Of a DNA stretch of 64,000 nt, positions 37,036-49,205 are shown in pieces. The stretch lies in contig NJPS01000048.1 of NCBI GenBank assembly GCA_002946415.1, forward strand, positions 1,860,001 through 1,924,000, written 5' to 3'. Both the position numbers and the translations under genes were made by a program. This DNA comes from Rutstroemia sp. NJR-2017a BVV2. Lineage: Eukaryota; Ascomycota; Leotiomycetes; Helotiales; Rutstroemiaceae. The notes beneath the pieces are model-generated. The model was not told the origin of the DNA, ran no database searches, and saw only the letters and a list, made by a program, of their open reading frames with translations. Positions within the stretch are counted from its first letter, which is position 1; every line of letters starts with the position of its first letter.

Positions 37036-38397
37036 TTAGTAAATGCTCAGCACATTTGTACTGTTAGAATAATCCACCTTGCACATCGTTCCATAATCAC
37101 CTACAACCTCCGCTCTCTCATTCAACCAATTCTTGATATCTTCCTCTTTGCAACTAGTTCCTGGGCCTCCAATGCAAGATACGAGATCTTGAGGGCTGTT
37201 GTTCACAAGTACTCGATAGTAAGTACCGGCATCGTATCCGAAGCTGTTGCAGCTCATCTTCTCCACAGCGATGTTGGTAAGGAAGGGTAGGATTGCGCTG
37301 GATTTCCATGCGCGGCCGTAGTTGATGGTGTTCAATGGCATGGTACCATTGATGTTGTTTGCGCCAGAGTATGCGGAGTTGTTGAAGAGACCCATAGCGA
37401 CAAGGACAGTGGGAGGTAGTTCGCGATGGGTGAAGGATATGTAAAGGTCTTGGTCGTCGGTGGCGTTTGAGTTGTTGTTTTGGGTGGTCATCAGAGTATT
37501 GAAGGTAGCGTTAACCCACGGGAAGCCAATGGCGCCTGATGCTTGGTTGCCATAACCCGTGTTGTAGAAATATTGAATGTCGTTAGTATATTCAAATCCG
37601 AGCCAATCCGTGGGTGAGAGGACAGAAAGGTCGCAGAATGGAGAGGAGCCACGGATGACCGTTTCGTAGCCGCAAAGGAGAGACATGGCGTAGACATCAT
37701 CAGAAGTGAAGTTGAATGCTGGAGCCATGCTGTTGAAGCGCGCGATGACGGGCTTAGTGTAGATTTCTTGGTATTTGCCGGATTGTTCGCTCCCGCCCGA
37801 AGAACTGTATGCGGGGCAGCTGGAATATGGTGTTAGGGAGTTGGCGCCCTCCTTTTTGCCCTCGGGTATTTCGACTATTTCGATGTCTGAGGCGTCATCT
37901 GCGAGGCCATTGGAGAAAGACTTTGCGGTCTTCACTGTTCTCTCGGCAGTTGATGTCCAGATTTTGTTTGGTGTTCTCAGTCCCTGATATCTCTGTGCGA
38001 TATCCACACCTAGGCCAGTGGCCTCCAGCTTCCCCGAGCGCGTCAACATCTCGATTTCTGGGTCTGAGATAGGGGCCTTCCATGATGAGAGGAAGGAGAG
38101 ATCAGGAATGGTCGACCAATTGACCGTTGTGTTCTTAAGCTTTTGTACGAATGGCTCGATGTATTCCTCATAATCGAAGTCGTTCGCATAGATTGCCGCA
38201 TGTCGAACGAGGTATGCAGCTCGCGTAACATTGCATCCTTGAGGAGGAGCTGGGTCTGTCTCTGGGTCTTGAGGGTCGAATGGAGGAGCGGTTCCAGCCA
38301 AATGCTCTAGTGGGTCAAAGGAATAGGAGTTTGGGGAGTGAGAGAGAACATTGGTAGCCTGCAAGGCTAGAGAGAAGAGAACGGCAGAAGAACGCAT
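37036..38397 (-). CDS. Secreted histidine acid phosphatase-family protein with non-canonical active site
   Basis: This is an intronless gene of 453 aa with a signal peptide (MRSSAVLFSLALQATNVLS). The fold-level match to fungal histidine acid phosphatases/phytases includes LVRHA near residue 65, TRSGKLEATGLGVDIAQRY, the STAERTVKTAKSF helix and FEYTNDIQYFYNTGYG. The canonical RHGxRxP is replaced by RHAAIYA, and the C-terminal HD proton-donor motif by HRE (SFTHRELPPT). The nucleophile His and its neighbouring Arg remain. Many NxS/T sequons (for example NNT, NAT, NNS) suggest N-glycosylation. It is probably extracellular or cell-wall-linked. It could be a diverged phosphatase, or a family branch with altered activity. 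A TATA-like ATATAAGG lies near 38472-38479, about 80 bases before the ATG. Confidence 0.88.
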   Translation of the reverse strand: MRSSAVLFSLALQATNVLSHSPNSYSFDPLEHLAGTAPPFDPQDPETDPAPPQGCNVTRAAYLVRHAAIYANDFDYEEYIEPFVQKLKNTTVNWSTIPDLSFLSSWKAPISDPEIEMLTRSGKLEATGLGVDIAQRYQGLRTPNKIWTSTAERTVKTAKSFSNGLADDASDIEIVEIPEGKKEGANSLTPYSSCPAYSSSGGSEQSGKYQEIYTKPVIARFNSMAPAFNFTSDDVYAMSLLCGYETVIRGSSPFCDLSVLSPTDWLGFEYTNDIQYFYNTGYGNQASGAIGFPWVNATFNTLMTTQNNNSNATDDQDLYISFTHRELPPTVLVAMGLFNNSAYSGANNINGTMPLNTINYGRAWKSSAILPFLTNIAVEKMSCNSFGYDAGTYYRVLVNNSPQDLVSCIGGPGTSCKEEDIKNWLNERAEVVGDYGTMCKVDYSNSTNVLSIY

Positions 38398-38934
38398 TTT
38401 CAGACGAACAGCACGGAAGAAGACGAGATGGACGGACTGAAGAAGGAAAAGCTTGACCTACCTGCCTTTTCCTTATATTGTTTTCGTACCTGAGCGAATT
38501 GCAAACGTGCAGCGCGTCATCCTGATCTGATGCCAGGTTATATGTGCTAGACCAAGGCACAGAAGAGGTACAAGTACCTTTTGGTTGTTATTGTGGGAAC
38601 GGTGAGCTGCTAAGCAGAAAGTTCCAAGGTCAATATTATGGTCCACCAGACGAGACGGGGAATTGATGTCAGCCAAGACAAGCTAACAACGAAGGCTAGT
38701 GCACCGCCGTTCGCGTGCGCACGGCCACAGTAAGATTCAAGGTGTGCCTGATGAATGATCGCCTCCTCAATTTTATTTTCCGTCAGCCCAGTGAGCATTG
38801 CCGAGAAACCAGAACGATCTCCTGAGACACATTGGCAGAAGAATGGAAGATAAATGTCTTTCTATGTGGTATACCCCAGCAGGCTAATATATACACGATG
38901 TTCTCCGATACTACATCTGACGCGGCATCCAAAA
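38398..38934. other. Upstream region of the acid phosphatase gene
   Basis: This stretch holds the phosphatase promoter and the 3' end of the next minus-strand gene. A TATA-like element lies at about 38472-38479. No other gene is visible. Confidence 0.5.
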
Positions 38935-39984
38935 TTACAGCCGCGCTTTCTCTGCATCCAGCCACCTCTGGACCAAGTCTACTAGCTGCTGAGCAGCGCT
39001 TGCACTACTTTCACACGCTCCCCTTGACGGGAAAAGGAACTTGAGGAATTCCGGGTAGTTCAGAAGACCAGGGATCAGCCAATAGTCGGATATTGAAGTT
39101 CTCGATGTGCTTGGAATGGCATTAACGTCGTCGATAGAATACACCTGTGGGTGCTGATTTTCCCAACGCCATCTCTGGTATTCCCAATATATCAGGTGTA
39201 TGGCTATGATAGGGAGGATGAGCCTGGCCGACTGAAGTGGCAGCTGCATCCAGTTGAGTACTGCTCGTAAGTACGGATGCTTCGCAAGGATATGAGTTGG
39301 CGATTCTTCAAATAGCTCTTGATGAACGGGCTCTCGGTCGTGACGGCTCGCTTCTGAGGCTCGCAGTGGACTTGGACGATCGGTGTCTGACAGTGGTGGA
39401 TCAATCGGGTCAGCGCTCGTCAAAATCTCAAGGAAGATATCTTCGAGATATTGATGAGGCTGCAGCTCATAGTGAGTGCATCTTCCAGTTGGGTACTTCA
39501 TGGCTGCAAGTGTGTCATCCCACGATGTCAACCTGTGTGCAATTAAGAGTTCTTCATCGCCCATCTCGTCCCATCGTTCCTTGTATTCATCTATCGCATC
39601 GCTTTGCGGGTAGACGCTACTGAATGATAGCCCCCTTGCGAGCAGAAACCGTCCTACCCATCCTCGCCCTCCCAACAGAAGGACGCCAGGTTCCTGAGCC
39701 GCTTCGATAATCGTACTGAAGTATTGTTGTTGGTAGTCTGGCGTGAACTCCACCTCGTGCGTGATCAAGGAGAGGTCTATCACACGCAGCCATTCGAATT
39801 CGCGATTAGCTTTCGCTGCGGAATGTGTTTTGCCTATCGCTGTGAATCCGAGGACTATTTTCGCCCGTTGTATACCGTCGAAAATAGGTTGGTGTCTTTC
39901 CTTCGTGGCATTGAGTGTTGTCACTCGGGCAGATGGCAGAGGCGATCTCGGGAACTCGACCAGGTCAACCAATTCTTCTTCCAT
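38935..39984 (-). CDS. P-loop nucleotide kinase-like protein with C-terminal membrane segment (hypothetical)
   Basis: This is an intronless frame of 349 aa from the first ATG. Residues 46-53 (GFTAIGKT) form a P-loop. VIDLS follows at 68-72, an acidic/Ser strand end. Near 124-141 comes YPQSDAIDEYKERWDEMG, matching the lid-like YPxxxxxxEYxxR pattern I associate with small P-loop nucleotide kinases known mainly from phages and bacteria. A block in the same order (VLLLGGRGW) precedes it. The first ~185 residues therefore look like that kinase fold. Beyond a low-complexity linker (Pro, Asp, Ser), residues about 253-266 (ARLILPIIAIHLIYW) are strongly hydrophobic and could insert in a membrane. No signal peptide is seen. 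The substrate is unknown. A TATATAAT element lies on the minus strand at 40036-40043, about 52 bases before the ATG. Confidence 0.6.
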   Translation of the reverse strand: MEEELVDLVEFPRSPLPSARVTTLNATKERHQPIFDGIQRAKIVLGFTAIGKTHSAAKANREFEWLRVIDLSLITHEVEFTPDYQQQYFSTIIEAAQEPGVLLLGGRGWVGRFLLARGLSFSSVYPQSDAIDEYKERWDEMGDEELLIAHRLTSWDDTLAAMKYPTGRCTHYELQPHQYLEDIFLEILTSADPIDPPLSDTDRPSPLRASEASRHDREPVHQELFEESPTHILAKHPYLRAVLNWMQLPLQSARLILPIIAIHLIYWEYQRWRWENQHPQVYSIDDVNAIPSTSRTSISDYWLIPGLLNYPEFLKFLFPSRGACESSASAAQQLVDLVQRWLDAEKARL

Positions 39985-40754
39985 CGTGGATATGTGCCTT
40001 GAGAGAAAGACTATTAATGATTCTTAAATGACATTATTATATAGAATGGAGCCGGTACAGATCCGTTCGGGAAAGCGATAACATATCTGTTTTCGGCCTC
40101 TCACGCACCAATTTGATTGTTCCAACAGGCGACAATAGTCGATTGTTTAATCCTTTGTTGGAGGGTAAGTAAAGTCCAATCATTTCGAGAGCGTTTTCAG
40201 TGCACAACTGGATTTTATTCTTATGGTTGTTTTCAATAACAGATTGCGCTCGAGGTAAACTTGGGTGCACGACGTTAACGGTATCGGAGCGGGCTTCACA
40301 TTCCTCACTATAGCTACCCACGATTTTATTCCACTTGCTCACTTTATTGCACACAAAGTTCTTTACTTGTGCAGTCTAAAACAGGTTCGACGCCGATTCA
40401 ACCGTGTTTCTACCTACTCGGCGATGACAGCTTGTATCTTTACTTCCAACTGTTGCTTCTCTCAGCCAATAAAGTGGCCTTAGCTGTCCCCCGCAGCCTA
40501 CTGCAACATACACTTTCTTGCCGTGCCGTACCAATACTTTCTTAATCATGTGTTTTCGCGTCGTGGTCACTCAATCGACGTGTATCTGCCTGCTGTTGCC
40601 TACGCGCGCAGCAAAGTGGAGTTGTTCGGTACTAGAGTGTCGGATTTGTGTACTGTGAAGTTGCAATATATAAAGCCTAAATCTTCTTCCAGCATTCATT
40701 TTCCAATTCCTCGTAAGAAACCATTGTATTACTATTTGTTCAATCCCCACAACT
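39985..40754. promoter_or_regulatory. Divergent promoter region with TATA boxes on both sides
   Basis: This is a head-to-head region between the P-loop gene (-) and the 2OG oxygenase (+). TATATAAT (minus, 40036-40043) and TATATAAA (plus, 40667-40674) lie about 50 and 80 bases from the respective start codons. No gene is visible between them. Confidence 0.5.
40667..40674 (+). promoter_or_regulatory. TATA box of the 2OG oxygenase gene
   Basis: TATATAAA lies 81 bases before the ATG of the oxygenase gene, in an otherwise unremarkable AT-rich leader. The position is appropriate for a core promoter. Confidence 0.5.
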
Positions 40755-42611
40755 ATGTCTTCATCAGACTCGGAGGAAGGTCAAGCCCCCCAACCCGGAA
40801 AAGGTGCCCCAGGTCTCTCTGAAATAGCCACCAGAGCTGCAATCGAGCATCTCAAATCCGTCCTCCCCAATGCAAACTACTGCTGCGGAGGCAGCATCCC
40901 CATCAGCACCACTTCCCCTGTGACCATCCGTTTTGACAATTCCTCCACTTCGTCTATTCACAAAATCCAATTCCCTGCTTCCCCTTCTTCCTCCAGCGAC
41001 ATCAACGAACTCCTCCTCGCAAGCGAGCGAGCTACGTTCGGTCTCGATGGCAAAGATGTTCTCGATGAGACGTACCGCAAAGCGGCTGCGCTCGATACGG
41101 ACAAATTCAGTACGAATTTCCATCCGGCTGATCATGGCCTTGTAGATGCGTTGGCACAGATTTTGTTGCCAGATTATCGATTGCGTGTTGATGCAAAGAA
41201 AAAGGAACTTTGGGGTGTCAAGGCAGAATTGTACAAGTTGAATGTAAGTTTCATTTAGCTGGGTGATATGACGGCGATTAAATTGTAGGTGAGGAGTGTT
41301 AATGCTTTGATAATATAGGTGTACTCTGGTCCGTCGGGAAAGTTCGAGAAGCATGTTGATACCCCGAGGGGTGCATTGCAGTTTGGGAGTTTGGTAGTCT
41401 GTTTGCCGTATGAACATCAAGGTTCGTATCTCTTTTTCTCTGTGTCGTTTTTGTTTTATTCATATATTTTTTCTGGGCTTGAAATTGAGTAACTGTCATC
41501 ACACAAACGGTCTGACCATCTTATGCCTTATGTAGGCGGTGCTCTACTTGTGACCCACAGAGATCATACCAACACTTTCGACTGGTCATCCACCTCCACT
41601 GCCGATTCCGAGGCTTCAACTTCCCCAGCCCAGATCAAATGGGCCGCATTCTACAGTGATTGCACGCATGAAGTCCAGCCCGTCGTCACCGGCCACCGCG
41701 TAACTCTCACCTACAACCTATACGTCTCCCCCCACTCAGTCGGGTCTCTATTTACACTGCCTCCATCCATAGACGCTACGTCGTATCCACTTTCCGCTGG
41801 CGCAAGGGAGATGTTGAGCCAAAACGGGTTTATGCCCGAAGGAGGTACACTCGGATTCTACTGTACACACCAATATGCGCACGCAACGGCGACAAAAGGA
41901 CGGACCTATAAGCCAACGTATGAAAAATTCTCAACTAGAGACACCGCTGACATCGAGCAATTGATGCCGTACGCATTGAAAGGTGTGGATGCGATGATTT
42001 TCCAGACATTTGCTAGCCTTGGTGTGAATGTGACGGTGAAGCCGGTGTTAGATAAGCTTTTTAAGGACTATTGGACCGACAATGCTGATGATTTGGTGGA
42101 TCGGATAGACGATGCCTTTGAGGGGGAGACTAGGAAACAGAAGTTGGCAAGAATAAGAGAGGGGGCAAAGGTTCCGAGGATAGGAAAGCGGTTTTGGGGA
42201 TTGCATTTCTCTAATAAGGAATATGGAAATGGCTTTGAGAACCCATATGAGGTACTGCCCCTTGCCCTATCCCACAAGGCATTCTCCTGATGCGAAGCTG
42301 ACAGAGGCTAACACATTACTCAGATGACAGATGTATTATGGCCATCTGAATCCAAGCCGGATGTGATATGGTTGAATAACCCGAAAACTGCGGGATGGCA
42401 ACAGTCTTTTATTTTCCTTTATTACGGCAACGCTCCTAGCGCTGACTGGGCGTACTCACATGCAACAATCTTGATCGACATACCGCCTAGGAATGAGCGT
42501 CTCGTCGACATTCCGGAGTCTGGCTTCTTAGTCGACGGGAGCAAGTATGAGAGAGAGCCTGTAGGATCACCAAATATGTACTACTCGTACGAGGGAGACG
42601 ACTATGAATGA
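40755..42611 (+). CDS. 2-oxoglutarate/Fe(II)-dependent oxygenase (prolyl-4-hydroxylase-like)
   Basis: Introns 41244-41318, 41422-41535 and 42252-42323 give 531 aa. The double-stranded beta-helix core is clear: YSGPSGKFEKHVDTPRG supplies the HxD iron ligands, VVCLPYEHQGGALLVTHRD is the strand pair after it, and VVTGHRVTLTYNLY supplies the distal His with the Arg that should bind 2-oxoglutarate. Between them, IKWAAFYSDCTHEVQPV is the typical strand preceding the distal His in fungal members. The N-terminal ~150 residues are variable, and the C-terminal ~200 residues are family-specific. Cytosolic location is likely, as there is no signal peptide. The substrate is unknown; hydroxylation of protein, small molecule or nucleic acid is possible. 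Confidence 0.87.
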
Positions 42612-43010
42612 TCAGAGAGGAGCGAGTAAGGAGTGGACGAGACTGTTAGCCCACGCGTTAGAAGCAGGTACTGTCGAGCCTTGCTTCTTGCCAACCCTGA
42701 CCGATTATGAATTAGGTTATAGAAGGGTGCTGCGATGTCAAGGTTGCATAAAGATGGCTTCCAGCCTCTAGATGATTCTTGTCGTTGGGTGGAATAGCCC
42801 CGCTTCTCATAGTGATTTCTATTTAGTACAGATCAGGCTCCGTATCTCGCTGCAATCAACACTTGTTGCAATGAAATATCTTCGTTTGATTTGGTGGTTC
42901 CAAACTCGCTTCATTAGCACTAAAATACTTGAATTATATCCCCTCAATTTCTGTTCCTACGCCATTGCAATGCAACGCTGTCCATAACGCCTGTCCGGAT
43001 CCATCTTGGA
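42612..43010. other. Convergent 3' intergenic region
   Basis: This stretch lies between the ends of the oxygenase (+) and AP-2 mu (-) genes. No coding content is recognised. It holds both 3' UTRs. Confidence 0.5.
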
Positions 43011-44430
43011 TCAAAACCTATTAAAGTTAGATTGTCGCCTCGAATAGCATGAATAGAAAGAACTCTTACCTTATTTCATAAGACCCAGCCCTGGTCATAT
43101 ACCTCACCCATTTTACACTCGAGTAGTTACTCTTCTCGAAAACCTTAAGATATCTGACTAGCAATCCCGAACTTGTGAACATCAACAAACTGAAGTTCAG
43201 ACTCAGAGGCGGTCTTGACCAAGCCTTTTGATTCGTCATACTGGTCAAGGTAGCTTCGGCACTCAACACGAATTCATTCTGTCCGGTAAACCTTGGAATC
43301 TTCCATATTATAACGTTCTCTTCAGGCACATATTTCGCTTTTCCTTGCGTACATCGATCGGTGATTCGTGCAGTATTGAGTGGTGTAGGAATCTTGACAA
43401 CAACGTTTGTAGCGAATAGCTTGCTGCCATAATTGGCACGGATCGCAATGCTGTATTCAACCTTGGTTTTCCCAACTTCGTTCACGATTGCGTGTATCTT
43501 AAATGGCAGATTGACATTTTCGGTGGCTCGGTAGCGCATAAGCTCGAATTCACCGTCGGGAGGAATGAAGGAGATGATTCTGTCGGTATCGAATTTCCCA
43601 AGCTTAACACATTGGTGGAATTGACAGTCCTCCAAGGTTACACTCCCCGCTGCTGCCTTTGTAGCTTTTGTGCCCATTCGATTTCCGGACGGGAGAGAGG
43701 AAAGACTGTCACCGTCTAGTAACAATCTGTCGTTCAGTCCAAACTTGCATTCAGGTGTGCCAGATAGATATGCTCTCATGACGATCTGCCCGTTGACATC
43801 CGCTCGTAGCACCGTTCCAGTAGCGGACATTAGAAGATTGACGTCTTCAATGACATCCACGAATGCCTCGTTCTTCCGGTATTTGACGTCTGCTTTTCTC
43901 CATGATAGCGCACCCGTAGCCTGCATCGTGATCTTTGCCGAATCCTCCATTGTCCGCTCCGACTTAACTCCTTCTGTTGTAATGTACATCTTCAGCGTAT
44001 CGGTCTCTGTGTTCTGAGGGTAGCCAAAGTCAAGGATTTCTATTTTGCGCAGCCATTAGCGACCATTGAGAACCGGAATTTCGTCCAACTCACCGTCCAG
44101 AAGCTCATACACCAGTACGAAATTATTCTTAACCGCCTCTTCATCGAACTTCCCAAAGTAGCCCTTTCCCAGCGCGGTCAACCGGTAGAGAAACTCGAAT
44201 ACAAGCGCAGCATTCGCATTGCTTTTTGTAATCGCGACCAAGTATATATTCTCGTGTTTGACATGGCTGAAGGTGGTGCTTCCTAATGTGAGGATTGGGG
44301 AGCGGACTTGTGCATTGGAGATGACCTGAATGCGGAACACATCAGCAAGTCGCGGTCGGCAGTCGTTACGGAATGCGCGAAATATCAGGTTTTCGCCCTT
44401 CTGATTGAATATCAAAATACCGGACAACAT
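43011..44430 (-). CDS. APM4: AP-2 clathrin adaptor complex, mu subunit
   Basis: The mu subunit of AP-2 links cargo to clathrin at the plasma membrane during endocytosis. Introns 44040-44093 and 43018-43069 give 437 aa. The N-terminal longin-type domain begins MLSGILIFNQKGENLIFRAFRNDC. The mu homology domain holds ALSWRKADVKYRKNEAFVDVIE, DGEFELMRYRAT and KVEYSIAIRANYGSKLFATNVVVKIPTP. The Phe/Tyr-rich C-terminus ends GSYEIRF. The last exon is only seven bases (finishing the Arg codon, then Phe and stop), joined by a GTAAGA donor, a CTAAC branch and a TAG acceptor. Without this splice the reading frame stops after Arg. The RF ending is what I expect of fungal mu subunits, so I favour the mini-exon. 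I call it mu-2 rather than mu-1 from the basic patch and the ending; mu-1 is the alternative. Confidence 0.94.
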
Positions 44431-44875
44431 CTTGACGGTTTGTCGATAGGCAAGGTATTAATTGTTGATGTTCGAGAGCCGTGGGGAGCGATAGCTGGGG
44501 AATAATGTAGTTTCGCATTACCGAGCACTCCTAAGGGATCCTTTCAGGGGGGCCCAATGTAATTGTCCCGAGAACCACAACGATTTAAGAAATCTTAATC
44601 CGATAACTTACTTTATTTCAACTGCAAATATGAATAGAAAGCCTTATTACGATGGGTATTCTTGAGGGCTGGAAACTCTCATAGTTGGGGATCTAACACC
44701 AAGAAAGAGGTATCTCAAATCTCAAGTCATCACAATCTATAAAGTCTATACTGTCACATATGGGTAATTGCTAGCTGTACAGAAATGAGGTATTGACGAG
44801 AAACCATGAAAACCCAATGCACGAAACACTCCATGTAAGGACATCGTCATTCCTCCATCTATTAACAATCATCCC
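44431..44875. other. Intergenic region between two minus-strand genes
   Basis: This stretch contains the promoter of AP-2 mu and the 3' UTR of the succinyl-CoA ligase gene. No gene is visible. Confidence 0.5.
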
Positions 44876-46200
<1,325 letters not shown>

Positions 46201-46550
46201 CTTGTCTATGGACAATTGAGGTCGAATGTAAGGGCAAGGGAGTGGTAAAAGTAAATATCTTGTTATTTTCACCTCTATCAGTATCAAGCTTCTCCGAACG
46301 GCCAGTCGCTTGTGGGAGACCCGACATTATCGGTGACACGGAGTTTGCCGACGTTGGTTAGATTTTATTTTCTACACTCAGAAGAACCCCGCCATTTTCT
46401 GATGTTCAGCGCATAGTACCGGGACATACAACATCACGAAGACAATCGCGAAAGATCACCACGGATATTTCAGACTAACGCAGGTCTTGTGCGAAATCAA
46501 ATACAAAACGATTCGGTCGACGGAGGAAGCTTACACAGAAGAAAGCAGCC
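46201..46550. promoter_or_regulatory. Bidirectional promoter region LSC1 / ELP3
   Basis: Only 350 bases separate the start codons of two divergently transcribed housekeeping genes, so they probably share a bidirectional promoter. No TATA box stands out. The half near ELP3 holds CACGG and ATCACGA-type sequence of unknown meaning. Confidence 0.55.
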
Positions 46551-48347
46551 ATGGCGACCATGGTCGACACAATCACAATGGCTGAGAGGCAACGAAAACC
46601 CAAAGATCCAAATCTACCTCCAGAAAACGAGAGATACTTGAGGGCATGCTCAGATATAGCTAGCGCATTAGTCCAAGAACATGAATCTCAGCAGGATCCC
46701 AAGGCTCCGAAGAAGGATATCAATTTGAACAGTCTAAGGGCGAAAATGTCCAAGAGACACAGACTTAGCAATATCCCGCCACTGACTGCTATTATCGCTG
46801 CTATTCCCGAACACTACAAGAAATATATTCTCCCAAAGTTGATCGCGAAACCAATCAGTATGGTCTTTCAAGCACAGATACAGGATCACAGGAACTAACA
46901 TCAGACAGGGAGTGCTTCTGGTATTGCCGTTGTTGCAGTTATGTGCAAACCACACCGATGTCCACACATTGCATATACCGGTAACATTTGTGTATATTGC
47001 CCTGGGGGTCCCGACTCCGATTTCGAATACTCTACGCAATCATATACCGGGTATGAACCGACATCGATGCGAGCTATCCGAGCGCGGTATGATCCTTTTG
47101 AGCAAGCAAGAGGACGAGTGGATCAGATCAAGTCTCTGGGCCACAGTGTAGACAAGGTTGAATATATCATTATGGGTGGTACTTTCATGTCACTCTCCGA
47201 AAGTTATCGGGATGGATTCATATCTCAACTACACAATGCACTTAGTGGATACCAGGGTAACAACGTCGACGAAGCGGTTCAGGCTGGAGAAATGAGTAAT
47301 ATCAAGTGTGTGGGTATCACAATTGAAACTCGACCGGATTATTGCTTGCAGCCACATCTGTCCGCAATGTTGAGATACGGCTGCACGCGTCTAGAAATTG
47401 GTGTACAATCTCTCTATGAGGATGTTGCCCGAGACACCAACAGAGGTCACACTGTAGCTTCAGTCGCAGAAACATTCTGCTTAGCGAAGGATGCTGGTTT
47501 CAAAGTTGTCAGCCATATGATGCCAGATCTTCCGAACGTGGGAATGGAGCGGGACTTGGACCAATTCAGAGAATATTTTGAAAATCCTGCTTTCCGAACC
47601 GACGGATTAAAGATTTACCCTACACTCGTTATTCGTGGGACTGGTCTTTATGAGCTTTGGAGAACTGGCAGATACAAGAACTATACCCCCAATGCTCTGA
47701 TAGATATTGTAGCACGGATTTTGGCTCTCGTACCACCCTGGACTCGTATTTACCGGGTTCAAAGAGATATCCCTATGCCTCTGGTCACATCCGGCGTCGA
47801 GAATGGTAATCTCAGAGAGCTTGCGCTGAGCAGGATGAAGGATTTCGGGACCACCTGTCGAGACGTTCGCACACGTGAGGTTGGTATCAACGAAGTCAAG
47901 AACAAAATTCGTCCTTCTCAGGTCGAACTTGTTCGCCGAGATTACACTGCAAATGGAGGATGGGAAACCTTCTTAGCATACGAGGATCCTAAGCAGGACA
48001 TTCTTATTGGCTTGCTTCGGCTGCGGAAATGCTCCTCCACTCATACATTCAGACCTGAACTCGTCGGGCAACCTACAAGTTTAGTTCGTGAGCTCCATGT
48101 TTATGGCTCAGCCGTACCTGTACATGCTCGTGATCCAAGGAAGTTCCAGCATCAAGGTTACGGTACTTTACTAATGGAGGAAGCGGAGCGCATCGCTAGA
48201 TACGAGCACGGCAGCACCAAGATCAGTGTCATCAGCGGTGTTGGAACTAGAGACTACTACCGAAGATTAGGCTACTGGCTCGACGGTCCTTACATGAGCA
48301 AGATGCTCCCGCCCAAGGAGGATGATGATAGCGATGATGACTTCTGA
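46551..48347 (+). CDS. ELP3: Elongator complex catalytic subunit Elp3 (radical SAM / acetyltransferase)
   Basis: Elp3 builds the cm5U-type modification on wobble uridines of tRNA. One intron (46858-46908) gives 581 aa. The radical-SAM cluster cysteines are visible at about residues 115, 120, 130 and 133 ([21 protein letters not shown]). Other landmarks are [41 protein letters not shown] and [12 protein letters not shown]. The C-terminal GNAT acetyltransferase domain includes [13 protein letters not shown] and [16 protein letters not shown], where the HQGxG acetyl-CoA loop is clear. The C-terminus is acidic (DDDSDDDF). It is close to full-length for fungal Elp3. The acceptor choice gives [14 protein letters not shown], matching the family. 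Confidence 0.97.
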
Positions 48348-49205
48348 TTGATCAGTCACCGAGATAGGCAGACAGCTCTCCATAGGATTAGCTTTTTCTC
48401 CAGGCTATACTAACGGGCTAGTGTAAATAGGGCTTATGTGATAGGTTAGCCGCCATGTCACCTGCAGTCCAGGACGGTGACATGGTAATCCCAAACAGTC
48501 TTCTCAATGATTGCCCTGGAGAACGGAGGGTTACTACCCGAGCCGCAGCCTCTTGGCCATCATCCAACATCAAGACCTTCCAGACCCTGGTAGCTGGTCA
48601 TAATCGCAAAGTCATGGCCTCTTCTCTTGACACTTCTACCCGGCTGCGCATGCCGAAATAGCATATCTGATGTCAATTTATCTCCTGGTTATATTGAGAT
48701 GTGTCTTGGCACAGTATTCACACCTCGATCAACATGTCTTTTATTGTACCAGACATAGCAACCATTTTAGAATGTCTCAATCAGTGAATTCCGGTGTGGT
48801 TTTCGAGTGTTGGCTATTCGGAGTTCCGTGTGTCTGTCACTAGAAGGAGCATGCATTTTAGCGAAAATGCTTGGCAGGTTGGAATGAGGACCAACAATGG
48901 TGTATCCTCTGCAAATGCAACGCGTTTTGCACACGCCATAGCCTAAACATATGTCGCCAAAGCCAATACAACATAGCAATTACATGCGGCTGTCGCCGTT
49001 CCATTCCAAACACTTGGCTTGCAGTGCATGTGAAATTATCCACAGATCACTAACTTAACTGACTGTTGGTTTATTAGCACATCGTCGCCTGAAGCACATT
49101 CACGATAATAATTAGTGTACAAAACGGTGTCGCACACGCAAGGCTGCGCTACAGTACCTCATCTAGGGTTATTTTAGGAACGAGAGATGGATGTCGACCT
49201 GCCCA
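48348..49205. other. Intergenic region downstream of ELP3
   Basis: This stretch holds the ELP3 3' region. I recognise no gene. A short frame MSFIVPDIATILECLNQ begins at about 48734 and could be a first exon of the uncertain gene to the right, but no splicing chain to it can be defended. Confidence 0.4.
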
